DNA from: a virus
Length of the DNA: 42,328 nucleotides
IMG/VR virus record: IMGVR_UViG_3300047496_000268
Span: 1-42,328 of that record
Reading direction: 5' to 3' (one strand)
The notes beneath the pieces are model-generated. The model saw only the letters and a list, made by a program, of their open reading frames with translations, did no database searches and was not told where the DNA came from. Made by a program: the position numbers and the translations under genes. Below, one piece after another: positions 1 to 9,201 of the stretch; the first letter of the stretch is position 1; each line of letters opens with the position of its first letter.

Positions 1-127
1 GGTGCCAGGTTCATTCCCGGTCAACAACTTCATTCAGATCAACACCAACGATGGTCAGAACATCACCGGCATTTCCGAGGTTTTGGATAACCTGATAATC
101 TTTAAAGATGAATCGGTTTGGATTCTT
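1..127. repeat. Terminal direct repeat, left copy (circular join)
   Basis: These 127 bases are identical to 42202-42328. A repeat of exactly 127 bp at contig ends is the usual mark of a circular assembly graph built with k=127. One reading frame runs across the join without interruption. It is therefore most likely an overlap artefact rather than a packaged terminal repeat, although a circularly permuted or cos-ended virion molecule remains possible. Confidence 0.95.
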
Positions 128-1204
128 ACAGGAGAGCCACTGGGAGCCGGGAACACTACGACTATTGGTAACCTCCAGCTCCGGCAAGCTAACTCTCCTG
201 TTGGTTGTAGTGCATTCCGGACAATTGCCAAGGTTGAGCAAACACTCTTCTTTATGCACCACTCCGGAATTTATGCCCTTCAGAACTACTCAGTCCAGCT
301 AATCAGCCCGTTCCTGCAAACTACCTTCCAGAACTTTATGAACCCTGGATTCATTAGTCTATCTTGGGGTATTTTCAACTCTTTGGAGAACAAATACATT
401 GTTGGTTATCCAAGTGCTGCTGCCACAACGCCGGATTCGGCTATCTGCTATGATGTGCGCTCAAAACAGTACTCTTTGTGGGATCACATTCCCGGCGGAT
501 GCGCGGTTAACTACAAGTTCTCCGGGCTTCTCGAAACTATCTGCCTTGGCGACCCAACTCAAGGAAACATTTACCAGCTTCTTCAGGGTTACGCTGACAT
601 CTTTGGCGATAACGGTACCGCTACCGGTGGTAGTTCGACAACCCTTGTGGACACTAGCAAGAGCTGGACATCCGGCGTTGCTATAGACGCGCGCGTGAAG
701 ATTATCGGAGGTGCCGGAACTGGGGCTACTGGTATTGTTACCGCGAACACTTCCAACACCCTGACTATTGCTTGGTCTGGCGGAACACCTGGAGCCGGAA
801 GTGTTTATTCTATCGGTTGGTATAACTCCTACTGGAAGACTAAAACCTTTGACTTTGATATGACCGGCTACACTAAAAAGTACCGCTTCTTCAACCTGTT
901 CCTAGATGCCGAGCCGTATCCAATTAAGTTTGGCTATGCCTTTGATTTCGCTCCGCTAGCCTACCAGAAACCTTTGAACCTGACATCCGGAGCTCTGACA
1001 TGGAACCCTGCGCTTCTATGGGGTCCATCAACCGGCAACTGGGGTACTTACGCTTCCGAGTTTGCTCAAGCTAACATTGGCGGAACTGGTCGGTACTGCC
1101 AATTCATGTTCGGTAACGACCTAGCCAACCAGCCTTGGCGAGCTATTAAGTACTCGATTTCTTATAAGCTTAAAAAAGAGCGACCTCAGATTGTGACTGC
1201 ATAA
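2..1204 (+). CDS. Tail tubular/nozzle-like protein, C-terminal 400 residues (starts at 41630)
   Basis: This frame has no real start here. It continues the gene that begins at ATG 41630, because position 2 equals 42203 in the same frame. The joined protein is 591 residues. It directly follows a 230-residue tubular-A-like protein and is rich in beta structure (repeated GNQLY, WFTRS-like and YxGNGxxY-type segments), which fits the nozzle or tail tubular protein B of short-tailed phages (T7 gp12 type). A Ser/Thr/Gly-rich stretch near 620-790 of the DNA looks like an inserted beta domain. The stop TAA overlaps the next start (TAATG). The role is inferred from order, size and composition. Confidence 0.75.
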   Translation: MPGSFPVNNFIQINTNDGQNITGISEVLDNLIIFKDESVWILTGEPLGAGNTTTIGNLQLRQANSPVGCSAFRTIAKVEQTLFFMHHSGIYALQNYSVQLISPFLQTTFQNFMNPGFISLSWGIFNSLENKYIVGYPSAAATTPDSAICYDVRSKQYSLWDHIPGGCAVNYKFSGLLETICLGDPTQGNIYQLLQGYADIFGDNGTATGGSSTTLVDTSKSWTSGVAIDARVKIIGGAGTGATGIVTANTSNTLTIAWSGGTPGAGSVYSIGWYNSYWKTKTFDFDMTGYTKKYRFFNLFLDAEPYPIKFGYAFDFAPLAYQKPLNLTSGALTWNPALLWGPSTGNWGTYASEFAQANIGGTGRYCQFMFGNDLANQPWRAIKYSISYKLKKERPQIVTA

Positions 1205-1665
1205 TGGGACGATTAGATGAAGTCGTAGACATGACTGGCAAAATGAGCCAGATGGACTTAAATGGGCAAAACATCTCCCAGATTATTGACGAGCTGAACC
1301 GAAACTCTGACCAGTTGGATGCTATCGCTAACACCTTGAATATCGTAGGTAGAGGCTCGCTTTCAGGAACTTGGAACGGGGTTGGAGGTATTAACTCTGG
1401 ACTTACGTTAACGACCACTCACGGACTGGCTTTCGCGCCTATCTGGATTGGTTTTTATACGCGCTCTGACATTCCAGGGCAGTATTTTACGGTGCCAAAC
1501 TGGGAGTACGATAACGCCGGTAGTTTACTGGGTCGAGCCTATGGCTACACGACTTCCACGAATGTAGTCTTTAACTTTGCCCGAACCAACAACGGGGCAG
1601 CCATCAACATTTCTCTTTCTTACTATTTCATTCAGCAACCGGCGCAGGTGCCAACGGGGTCTTAA
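1204..1665 (+). CDS. Virion/tail protein, 153 aa
   Basis: The start overlaps the stop of the nozzle-like gene (TAATG), so translation is probably coupled. The N-terminal 45 residues are helical (DEVVDMTGKMSQ, QIIDELNRNSDQLDAI). The rest is Gly/Asn/Thr-rich beta sequence (GRGSLSGTWNG, LTTTHGLAFAPIWIG) of the kind found in tail fibre heads and tailspike appendages. A short coiled N-terminus followed by a beta head suggests a trimeric appendage. No family is recognised with certainty. Confidence 0.75.
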   Translation: MGRLDEVVDMTGKMSQMDLNGQNISQIIDELNRNSDQLDAIANTLNIVGRGSLSGTWNGVGGINSGLTLTTTHGLAFAPIWIGFYTRSDIPGQYFTVPNWEYDNAGSLLGRAYGYTTSTNVVFNFARTNNGAAINISLSYYFIQQPAQVPTGS

Positions 1666-1666
1666 T

Positions 1667-2116
1667 ATGTCTCAGCAACTTGACTCAACCGTATATGATT
1701 TGGATACTCCTGCCGGGCAACGGAAGGCTCTTCAAGATATTATTGACCAGCAGAATGAAATCTATGACCGTTCGCAGAGCCAAATTTCCTACCAGGTAAT
1801 AGCTTACGCCCACTTAGTAGTTGATCTAATCAACGGCTCTCCAACAGGGGTATACAAGGCTACCTATGTTCATGGACAAGGCTTTCCTCCCTTGACGCTA
1901 CCTTATCTGATTGTTGCCGGTCCGAACACCTGGGCTCCCAACGGCTACGTTGAAACTAACTTCGCTCCCGGTGGTCTGGTTAACGACTATGCCTATTTTA
2001 CCTGCGATGCCCAGAACGTCTATTTCAACGTTTTCGCCCGCAACCTCGGCGGTTTCTTCGCTACCACCCACTGGGAAGGTGGCATCTATATTTTTAACCT
2101 CCCCTTGAATATATGA
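1667..2116 (+). CDS. Putative tail appendage protein, 149 aa
   Basis: ATG 1667 (MSQQLDSTVYDL) is chosen because it follows the previous stop by one base; the frame is open upstream to 1577 but that part overlaps the preceding gene. Residues 10-50 are helical (AGQRKALQDIIDQQNEIY). The C-terminal 100 residues are aromatic-rich beta sequence (YFTCDAQNVYFNVFARN). It shares the helix-then-beta layout of its upstream neighbour and may be a diverged paralogue. Function is inferred from position only. Confidence 0.7.
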   Translation: MSQQLDSTVYDLDTPAGQRKALQDIIDQQNEIYDRSQSQISYQVIAYAHLVVDLINGSPTGVYKATYVHGQGFPPLTLPYLIVAGPNTWAPNGYVETNFAPGGLVNDYAYFTCDAQNVYFNVFARNLGGFFATTHWEGGIYIFNLPLNI

Positions 2117-2153
2117 TTGTTGTAAAGCATAATAAGCATAAAGGAATAAAACT

Positions 2154-3014
2154 ATGGCATTAGTAGTACCAAACCCCACAGTACCAACCAACGGACAGGC
2201 GCTCGATGCGTCTCCGCTACTCGCCAATCTTAACGCTGTCTACCAAGCCATCCAGAGCTTTGATGCCGGTCAAATCCAGGCAGGAACTTTGGTGGCAGCA
2301 GCCTTCAACGCTGCGATCAACCCGAACACTCTCTTGAACGAGACTACGGCTCCGTTTGTGAAGAACGGTACCTGTGTCTGGAGCACCGTATCTGGTCTAA
2401 ACGTAGGTATGACCTCTGGTATCATCTACGTGAACGGTATTCGCGTCACTGTTAACTCAGTTGCTTCCCAGGCAATGGCAGCCTCAAAAGACACCTATAT
2501 TGATATTGACGTAAACGGCAACATCACTTATAACGCCGTAACTAACGGCGCTGCTTCTCCAGCCCTAACTGCTAACTCAGTCCGGGTAGCTAAAATTGTC
2601 TCTGGTGCCTCCACTATTACTTCTATCACTCAAAGTGGTGTTGACTCCTTACTTAACTTGATTGATTCTCACCAGCCAGCTCTACTATCTCTAGCTAACC
2701 AGCTATTTACTGACACTAACACGGGTGGTGCAGCCGGAACTAGAAATTATCTTAATCTCGGTGGTTTCAAATTTGTTTGGGGACTAACTAACCAGCAAAC
2801 AATGATTGCTAACGCTAACCTTTCATTCAACTTGACATGGGGGATAACTTTTACTGCTGCACCATTGCTCATGGCTATACCATATATTCCAGCCGACAAC
2901 CGAATGACCGCCGTTGTTAACAGCGCTCCTACGACAACTACGGGAGTTGCTTTGATCCAGAGTAACGGTGGTGCTGGAACCGTGCAATGTATGTGGATAG
3001 CGATAGGAGTTTAG
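2154..3014 (+). CDS. Tail fibre / receptor-binding-like protein, 286 aa
   Basis: An AAGGA ribosome site lies 10 bases before ATG 2154. Residues 1-60 (TNGQALDASPLLANLNAVYQ) resemble the helical start of many tail fibres. The middle (GLNVGMTSGIIYVNGIRVTV, TYIDIDVNGNITYNAV) is a regular Gly/Asn/Val beta pattern typical of fibre shafts. The C-terminal 100 residues may be a head domain (ANLSFNLTWGITFTAAPLLM). The gene sits between tail and ejection genes, as expected for a host-recognition protein. The exact receptor role cannot be read from sequence. Confidence 0.7.
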   Translation: MALVVPNPTVPTNGQALDASPLLANLNAVYQAIQSFDAGQIQAGTLVAAAFNAAINPNTLLNETTAPFVKNGTCVWSTVSGLNVGMTSGIIYVNGIRVTVNSVASQAMAASKDTYIDIDVNGNITYNAVTNGAASPALTANSVRVAKIVSGASTITSITQSGVDSLLNLIDSHQPALLSLANQLFTDTNTGGAAGTRNYLNLGGFKFVWGLTNQQTMIANANLSFNLTWGITFTAAPLLMAIPYIPADNRMTAVVNSAPTTTTGVALIQSNGGAGTVQCMWIAIGV

Positions 3015-3015
3015 T

Positions 3016-3852
3016 ATGCCCCCATCAATGTCAGCCTATCAGCAAGCAGCCACAAGCATCTACGAACCTCAGAAACAAGCTGAGAGCATTGCTCTTGGTG
3101 CTACGCGCGATACCACAAAGAATGCCCTGGAAGCTCAAAAAGGGCAGGTTAACACTACCTACCAGGATGCCATTGACCAGCTTACAAACTCAGTTCAGGA
3201 TCAAACCGGGCAGATTAACCAGCTTTACTCACAGCGCCTTGGCGGAAACTTCTCTGGGCTTCAGGGCAACGATATGGGCAAGATGTTCTCCCGCGCTAAC
3301 CAGCAACAGGGGATTATTGAACAGACTCGCGCCAACAAACTGAACGAAATCACTACTGGCGAGACTAATGCCGACATCAGTTACGGTGCCGGAATCGCTG
3401 CTCTTACACCGAAGTACCAGAGCCTTGAGACTCAGTATGCCAACGATGCCTACGGAGCAGCCGTTAAAGATTTCAATGACCAGCAGTACAAGCAGCAACA
3501 GCTTCAGCTATCTTACGCTCGGCTTAATCAGTCAGCCTACAATTCAGCAGCTTCCAACGCTTCTAAACTGTCTGCTCAGTTTAAGGCTACCGGCAAACTC
3601 AATCAGAACACTGGTAAGAATGATACATCCCAGGGATACTCATTCACCGGACCCAACGGCAAACCCGTTAATATGGCTGAATATATTTCGGGAGCTGGCA
3701 TGGGCGGGCAGGACATTATTGACCTGCTACAAAACGGTTCAAGTTATGACCGGAACGTTGCTAGCAAGGTCGCCAAAGCTAACCCTCAGAATGACAGCCA
3801 ACTTATTGCTGCCATCAAGAAAGCCGACTCTGGTAGGTATTATGGGTTTTAG
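3016..3852 (+). CDS. Putative internal virion (ejection) protein, 278 aa
   Basis: The start lies one base after the previous stop. The sequence is Gln/Ala/Asn-rich and almost entirely helical (YQQAATSIYEPQKQAES, YANDAYGAAVKDFNDQQYKQ). No cysteine, membrane segment or enzyme motif is visible. A helical, Gln-rich protein before a very long protein is the usual arrangement of podovirus ejection proteins. Two bases separate it from the next gene. Confidence 0.65.
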   Translation: MPPSMSAYQQAATSIYEPQKQAESIALGATRDTTKNALEAQKGQVNTTYQDAIDQLTNSVQDQTGQINQLYSQRLGGNFSGLQGNDMGKMFSRANQQQGIIEQTRANKLNEITTGETNADISYGAGIAALTPKYQSLETQYANDAYGAAVKDFNDQQYKQQQLQLSYARLNQSAYNSAASNASKLSAQFKATGKLNQNTGKNDTSQGYSFTGPNGKPVNMAEYISGAGMGGQDIIDLLQNGSSYDRNVASKVAKANPQNDSQLIAAIKKADSGRYYGF

Positions 3853-3854
3853 CT

Positions 3855-6800
3855 ATGGCAGGATATAACTTCTCGGCAAACCCGATAGATGCTGCGCCTC
3901 CAGCAGCTCCAGCTCAACCAAAAGCTGCGTCACCGCCTCCTGCGGGTCCTACGAACTTTTGGGGGCGTATTGCTCAGGTCGGTATCGGCAAAGTCAATGC
4001 CCTAAATGCTTACCGGGCAGTCTCAAACTCTGGTCCGGCTGTTAACTCGAACAATAACCCGCTTAAAACTGCTGCCAAAGATACCGGCAAAGTTACCAAT
4101 GCCGTTGGTAAATTCCTTTTCAAAGGTACAGCGAAATTAGCTAACCAAGGTCTCCAAGAAGGCAAGCAGGTAGTTGATACAGCCAAGATGGAAGCTGCCT
4201 CTCATACGAACAATCCTACCGCTTTTTCTAATGCTAATAAGCAGTCTCAGCAGGACTATAAGGGCTTCAACAAAAACAAGGGCGGTCTATTTAACGCTGG
4301 TACTGCCACCTCCGAAGCCGAAGCCAAAAAAGGTGACCTAAAAACAGGGGTAAAAGATATTGGTGGAGCAACTCTTGAATCTGCCGGTGAGCTGATCCCA
4401 TTAGCCAAGTTTGGAGAGGCTGCCAAGGTCTATAAACTAGGCGAAGGAGTGGTGGAAGCTTCGCATGGAGCGATGCGCCAAATCGCTGAAAATACTGTCC
4501 TTGGCGCTCTATCTGGAGCAGCCGGTAATACTGGAGCTAACCTACTTCAGAATGGTAAAATTGATCTAAAAAACACCGCGAAAGGTGCTCTTACCGGCGG
4601 GATCATTGGCGGTGGTTCTACGGCTCTAGCCAAAGGATTTGGTGTTTTGCATGGTGTATTTAAGGACGGTCCAGTTGCAGCTATCCAGAAGATGACTGGC
4701 AAAACTGGAGCAATGTCTGGCGATCTACCGAAAGCTGGCATGACAGACGTACTAAGCGAAAAAGCTGCGAGCGAGGCTTCGAATGCTGGCAAAATTACAG
4801 TTAAGGGCGCGGAAGATACCGGAACTTCAATCCACGTTGCTACTCCTGTTAAAATGTCCAACGATGAGTACGCCCAGCGCTTCAATGCCCTATCCAAGAG
4901 TTACGACAAAGCCTACAAGGGGCTGGAGAAGATGCCATCCGGTAAGCAGAAAATCATGGCTACCGCTATTGATAACCAGCACGTCCAGGCTTTGGAACAG
5001 TTGAACAAAGACTACATTCACGGCACCCTTCCGGGCAAAGCCGTAACTAATGCTGGTCAAAAACTGATGCAAAACAAGGCAACTGGAGTTATCGAAAAGA
5101 CTGCCGGAAAAACTAGCCAAAAAGCCCCTGCCCAGGCTGCTGAAGTTGCTGCTCCAACAGAGACAGCCAGCCTATCTCAGAAGGTCTCACGACCTGCCGG
5201 TGAAAAAGCGCCTCCTGAGCCTCTGGTCAATACCAACAAAGCTCCTTCAACCGGCATTACTTCTAAACTACAGAGTAAAGGTGCTGGTACGCTCAACCCA
5301 GAACTGGGCGCTGCCCGTCAGGGGAACACTGACTTTGCTTCAACTATCCGCCAAATTGCCTCTGGGGATGTACACGCTAATTTCCACGCCAACTCTACAG
5401 CCGACAAATTTGCCGGTCTTTACAACGACTACATTAAGCAGGGCGGATCACACGCCAACTTCATCAAAGACGTTGAATCTGGCAAACTAGGCACTCAGGC
5501 TCATGATTTCTGGACTAATCACTTCAAAGAAATGGGAAGCCAACTTGAAAGTGCTGGCATCCTTAAAAATGGTGCGCGAGACGCTTCATACGTGCCCCGT
5601 ATCGCTAAATTCAGCGAGAAAGGCGGTGGCAGCTCAATGGGCGGTCTTCGCAAGACTGGAGGCTTCGCTAAAGGTCGTGCCCAGCTAGAATCAGGCACTT
5701 TGGGTGAGCCAGGTTCCGACCTGTACAAAACACACGGTGAGTACAAAGCTGCTGTGGAATCTCAGGGTGGTAAGGTTGCCGACAACCCAGTTGAAATTAT
5801 GCGCCAATCTACCGCTACCCGTTTGAAAGCCATCAACCACGCTGAGGGGCTTGCCCAACTGGATAAGACTGCTATGCGCGATGGTCGAGCTGCTACAATC
5901 ACCTTCTCCCAGGATCACGGTCTGCCTCCTGGCTACCGGGATTACAACACCTCTTTGATTCCTGGTCGGGCTGTCCACCCTGAAGCCGTTAAGGGTGTAG
6001 AAGCTCTAGTAAAGACTCCTGGTGGGAACGAAATTGAGCGAAGTCTATCAAAATATAACTCTACCGCTAAGCGATTGGTTACCCTAAACGGATTGGTTCA
6101 CGGCAAAAACTTTGCTCTAGCTTCTATCCGTGAGCAGGGGCTTCGAGGAACAGCTACCGCTTTCAAAAACTACGCTGAGCAGGACGTTAACCGAGCCATT
6201 GAGCACGGCTTTGTTCCTTCGCGCGCCGGAATGACAAACATCTTTGATGAAGCCAACAATGGCAAAGGGGCACTTGGAAAATCTACTTCTGTTTTGGGCA
6301 AACTGTACGACAAAAGCCAGAAGGCTCTGTTTGAAGGCTTTGGTGACAAACTGGGGATGAACACTTACCTGCACGTTGAAAAGAATCTTTTGAAGCAAGG
6401 GCTTTCACAAGACGAGGCTGGTAAGATCGCTGCCGACACCGCCAACCGGGTTATTTTCTCCCAGCGAGCCACTGAAACATCGGCTGCCCTAAAGGAAGCC
6501 TCACGGGTTGCCTTCTTCGCTGGTAAATTCTTTCAGTCTACAATGGCTATCGGCACTAAAATCACCGGGGCAGGGAAGAACAATATCCTGTCTGATGCTG
6601 CTCAAAAAGCTGAACAACGCCAGGCTGCCAAAGCTTTTGCTCGCGGATTTACCTACTTATTTGGTGCTGCTCAAGCAATGAACTACGCTACCACCGGACA
6701 TTCAACCTTCCAGAACAAAGACTCAAAACTGAGCCCGGTTTTCTACGTGGATAAAAAGACCGGTAAAGAGTACCACATCACCAACTTCTACGGTCAGATT

Positions 6801-7622
6801 GGTGAGCTTTTGAACATCGCTAATCCAAAGACAGTTATCAACAAATTGTCTCCTGGAGCTCAGGAACTTTCACGGATTATTAGTAATACTGACCCCTATA
6901 AAGGTACCCAGGTCCGCGATAAAAATGCTTCCGGTCCGCGCCAGCTAGTCCAGGTCTTCATGAACGCTTTGGAGAACGCTGCTACACCGCTAGGCTTTCA
7001 GACATCTACTCTTAACCAAACCTTCGGTAAGGGTGCCCAGCCGGGTACTGTATCAGGGGCGAAATTACTCGGTTATGGAACTTCCACCAAAGATCAGAAC
7101 CGGCTTGAAAAAGAAGTTGACGCTAAATACTCCGCTACTCTTCCGCAAGGGCACGGGGCTTCTCAGGACGCGTCTCTAATGAAAGCTGAAGCTGCTGCCC
7201 GGCAGGACATTAAGCAGGGCAAAACAGATTCACCGGCGCTTAAGCAAGTCAAGTCTTCGATGAGTGATGCTGCCTATAAGAAATTCGTTAAAGGCGGGGC
7301 GGTTTCAGATACCCAGCGCCACTTCGATAGTCTGCCAACCGAACAAAAACTTCAGCTTATTGACAAGTACTCACCGGAGCAATTGAAAGAACTAGACCTG
7401 TCCGGTGTCGCAAAATCTCTAGTCTCTTCTTCTGCCAAGACCTCTGTTCAGTCACTTGAAAGCAAAGGTTATACCCCAGAGAAAATTCAACAGTTACTTC
7501 AGAAGGCTGGGTACAACCCAAGCCAGTTGCAACAGATTAAGCTAGAGGCAAAGCGTCAGCAGTCGCAAGCCGAGCGCCAGGGTCGGTACCAACCGAAGTG
7601 GCAAAATCCGTTGCTGAAGTAG
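3855..7622 (+). CDS. Large internal virion / ejection protein, 1255 aa
   Basis: This is the longest gene of the genome. Residues 1-40 are Ala/Pro-rich and disordered. Residues about 195-270 contain Gly/Ala-rich hydrophobic stretches (LGALSGAAGNTGANLL, GALTGGIIGGGSTALAKG) that could insert into a membrane during DNA ejection. Much of the rest is helical, with a Lys/Gln-rich C-terminus (residues 1190-1255). Length, position after tail genes and before lysis genes, and the helical neighbour support an ejection protein like T7 gp15/gp16 or P22 gp16/gp20. No lytic transglycosylase motif was identified with confidence. Confidence 0.7.
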   Translation: MAGYNFSANPIDAAPPAAPAQPKAASPPPAGPTNFWGRIAQVGIGKVNALNAYRAVSNSGPAVNSNNNPLKTAAKDTGKVTNAVGKFLFKGTAKLANQGLQEGKQVVDTAKMEAASHTNNPTAFSNANKQSQQDYKGFNKNKGGLFNAGTATSEAEAKKGDLKTGVKDIGGATLESAGELIPLAKFGEAAKVYKLGEGVVEASHGAMRQIAENTVLGALSGAAGNTGANLLQNGKIDLKNTAKGALTGGIIGGGSTALAKGFGVLHGVFKDGPVAAIQKMTGKTGAMSGDLPKAGMTDVLSEKAASEASNAGKITVKGAEDTGTSIHVATPVKMSNDEYAQRFNALSKSYDKAYKGLEKMPSGKQKIMATAIDNQHVQALEQLNKDYIHGTLPGKAVTNAGQKLMQNKATGVIEKTAGKTSQKAPAQAAEVAAPTETASLSQKVSRPAGEKAPPEPLVNTNKAPSTGITSKLQSKGAGTLNPELGAARQGNTDFASTIRQIASGDVHANFHANSTADKFAGLYNDYIKQGGSHANFIKDVESGKLGTQAHDFWTNHFKEMGSQLESAGILKNGARDASYVPRIAKFSEKGGGSSMGGLRKTGGFAKGRAQLESGTLGEPGSDLYKTHGEYKAAVESQGGKVADNPVEIMRQSTATRLKAINHAEGLAQLDKTAMRDGRAATITFSQDHGLPPGYRDYNTSLIPGRAVHPEAVKGVEALVKTPGGNEIERSLSKYNSTAKRLVTLNGLVHGKNFALASIREQGLRGTATAFKNYAEQDVNRAIEHGFVPSRAGMTNIFDEANNGKGALGKSTSVLGKLYDKSQKALFEGFGDKLGMNTYLHVEKNLLKQGLSQDEAGKIAADTANRVIFSQRATETSAALKEASRVAFFAGKFFQSTMAIGTKITGAGKNNILSDAAQKAEQRQAAKAFARGFTYLFGAAQAMNYATTGHSTFQNKDSKLSPVFYVDKKTGKEYHITNFYGQIGELLNIANPKTVINKLSPGAQELSRIISNTDPYKGTQVRDKNASGPRQLVQVFMNALENAATPLGFQTSTLNQTFGKGAQPGTVSGAKLLGYGTSTKDQNRLEKEVDAKYSATLPQGHGASQDASLMKAEAAARQDIKQGKTDSPALKQVKSSMSDAAYKKFVKGGAVSDTQRHFDSLPTEQKLQLIDKYSPEQLKELDLSGVAKSLVSSSAKTSVQSLESKGYTPEKIQQLLQKAGYNPSQLQQIKLEAKRQQSQAERQGRYQPKWQNPLLK

Positions 7623-7657
7623 TAGAATTGTACTAGAGTAAACATAAGGAGGAAGAC

Positions 7658-7972
7658 ATGGCAAAATTAACTGCTAAAGCTCGTAAGGCTGTCCCCAAGA
7701 GCGAATTTGGTCTACCGGGCGAGAAAAAGTACCCGATGCCAGACCGTGCCCACGCTGCTAACGCGAAAGCTCGCGCCACTCAGCAAGAAGAAAAAGGCAA
7801 TCTTAGCCCTGGTGCTAAGGCTAAAATTGACTCAAAGGCTAACAAGATTTTGAAGTCAAAAAAGACCAACACCCGGTCTATGACCCCGTCAAAGGTCAAA
7901 CAAACTGCTGCTCGCATCACCTCACGTCTCTCTGCCAAAAGTAAGAGAAAAACTGAAGTAGGATTCGACTGA
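7658..7972 (+). CDS. Small basic protein, 104 aa
   Basis: An AAGGAGG ribosome site precedes ATG 7658. The protein is highly basic (Lys/Arg/Ala-rich, for example SKANKILKSKKTNTRS and SRLSAKSKRKTE) and lacks hydrophobic stretches. It resembles in composition the basic 97-residue protein at 37967 between portal and scaffold. Binding to nucleic acid in the virion is an inference from charge alone. Confidence 0.7.
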   Translation: MAKLTAKARKAVPKSEFGLPGEKKYPMPDRAHAANAKARATQQEEKGNLSPGAKAKIDSKANKILKSKKTNTRSMTPSKVKQTAARITSRLSAKSKRKTEVGFD

Positions 7973-7976
7973 TACT

Positions 7977-8462
7977 ATGGGGGTGAGCCTACATAAAAAA
8001 CATCCAAATTTATTCAGGATGATACTGCTCGTAGCGGTATCTAACCTGACTATTGCTAGTTTTGTAGCACTCGATTCTCCCAAGGCTTCAATTAGTTTTA
8101 CGAGAATTCTTAGTATTGGTCTTGTCCATCACCCTATTTTCTGGGTAACTCTTTTTACTGTATCTGGCATTCTTTTGTTACTGGGGTCGTTTGGATGCAA
8201 TAAATATATGTTCGCCCGCATTGGTCTGGTTATGAGTGCTGGGATAGGCAGCTTTTTAGCTCTTGGTTTTTGGCTATCTTACTTTTCCGGCAATGTAGTG
8301 GGGGTTAGTGCGCCAGTCATTTGGACATTTTACACTTTCGTTTGTATTATCAATTCCAGCGAACCTACCGTAAATCCGCTATCAGCTACCCTACAACAGA
8401 ATATTCATACCACTTTGCAGGATGAGACACATACGAACGGAGTGAACAATGTCAGTGTTTGA
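7977..8462 (+). CDS. Integral membrane protein, four predicted TM helices, 161 aa
   Basis: Four hydrophobic segments are visible at about residues 13-33, 45-70, 77-100 and 105-125, with a short basic N-terminus (SLHKKHPNLF) and a polar C-terminus. It lies four bases after the basic protein and overlaps the next gene by 14 bases. Its place before the lysozyme suggests a lysis or holin-related role, but a superinfection-exclusion role would look the same. No family is recognised. Confidence 0.7.
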   Translation: MGVSLHKKHPNLFRMILLVAVSNLTIASFVALDSPKASISFTRILSIGLVHHPIFWVTLFTVSGILLLLGSFGCNKYMFARIGLVMSAGIGSFLALGFWLSYFSGNVVGVSAPVIWTFYTFVCIINSSEPTVNPLSATLQQNIHTTLQDETHTNGVNNVSV

Positions 8463-8874
8463 CCCGACCCCTATCATTGTGGCTACTGTAAGTGCTGCCG
8501 GTGCGGTTGGCGCTGCCTATTATGCTTTCCGTTCTGGACAGAAAACTACCAAAAAAATTGAAACTATGCCTACTGATTTGGTTAAGGAGTTCGGGCGCTT
8601 AAATCCTGGTGTTGATACGGTTGAAAAGGTTATCGAACTGCTATACGCTGAAATTACTCGTTTGTCCGAGGAGAAAGAGAAATCTGAAAAGGCTTATGCC
8701 GAAAAGATTAAGCAATTGAATGAGAAGGTGGACAAACTGTTATCAGAGAAGCAAGAACTACTGGATGAAATTTCCAAGATGAAAACCGCACTAGACCAGC
8801 AGAGGCGTAAATTAACTTACCTCGAAACTCGTATTAAAAAGTCCCTTGGCACACCGGAAGTGGACAAAGAATAA
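8449..8874 (+). CDS. Membrane-anchored coiled-coil protein, 141 aa
   Basis: Residues 7-27 form one membrane segment (PIIVATVSAAGAVGAAYYAF). Residues 45-135 are a long charged coiled coil (SEEKEKSEKAYAEKIKQLNE, LLSEKQELLDEISKMKT). The gene overlaps the four-TM protein by 14 bases. An anchor plus rod fits a lysis accessory protein linking membrane and wall, but that is inference. An intrinsic terminator follows. Confidence 0.7.
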   Translation: MSVFDPTPIIVATVSAAGAVGAAYYAFRSGQKTTKKIETMPTDLVKEFGRLNPGVDTVEKVIELLYAEITRLSEEKEKSEKAYAEKIKQLNEKVDKLLSEKQELLDEISKMKTALDQQRRKLTYLETRIKKSLGTPEVDKE

Positions 8875-8896
8875 TTGCTTATGCTACATTTAAATA

Positions 8897-8934
8897 AACA
8901 ACGCCAAGATTTCACCGTCCGGGCGTTGTTTTTT
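8897..8934 (+). terminator. Intrinsic terminator after the coiled-coil gene
   Basis: The stem AACAACGCC/GGCGTTGTT (8897-8905 with 8922-8930) is followed by a run of T to 8934. It separates the tail/ejection transcription unit from the lysis genes, which have their own promoter 5 bases further on. Confidence 0.9.
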
Positions 8935-8938
8935 CATA

Positions 8939-8966
8939 TTGCTAGAGGTTGTTCTTGTGCTATAAT
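8939..8966 (+). promoter_or_regulatory. Candidate lysis promoter
   Basis: TTGCTA (8939-8944), a 16-base spacer and a perfect TATAAT (8961-8966) lie directly after the terminator. The same TTGC plus 16-bp layout occurs twice before the late operon at 31646 and 31697. The start point would fall near 8973, leaving a leader that includes the AGGGAGG ribosome site of the next gene. Confidence 0.7.
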
Positions 8967-8989
8967 ACCGGCATTAACAGGGAGGTTAT

Positions 8990-9199
8990 ATGAATCTATC
9001 AGGATTAGCCGGGCGCATTGCCTACGCAGTTCTAGCAGGGGTCGTAGCATTTTTAGTAGTCTTCATCATCGGAGCTATTGTGGCTCATTTTGAAGCAGCC
9101 ATTGGAAGCAAACTCGAAGCTTTCTCTCCGTTAATCGGACTTCTAGTAGGTCTGGTTTACTTCTTCGCTCGACCTAACTCAGTACCGCCAGTAGTTTAA
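8990..9199 (+). CDS. Holin-like protein, two TM helices, 69 aa
   Basis: An AGGGAGG site precedes ATG 8990. Two hydrophobic helices (residues 10-34 and 47-63) are joined by a short charged turn (HFEAAIGSKLEAF). Small size, two TM helices, its own promoter and position two genes before the lysozyme are all typical of a phage holin. Holins share little sequence, so the call rests on topology and context. Confidence 0.7.
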   Translation: MNLSGLAGRIAYAVLAGVVAFLVVFIIGAIVAHFEAAIGSKLEAFSPLIGLLVGLVYFFARPNSVPPVV

Positions 9200-9201
9200 C
9201 T

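Noticed and set aside
2-1204. Independent gene starting with GTG at position 2
   Set aside because: The frame is continuous across the circular join with the gene that begins at 41630 with a good ribosome site.
8875-9093. Plus-strand frame after the coiled-coil gene
   Set aside because: It spans a terminator and promoter and overlaps the holin-like gene in another frame.
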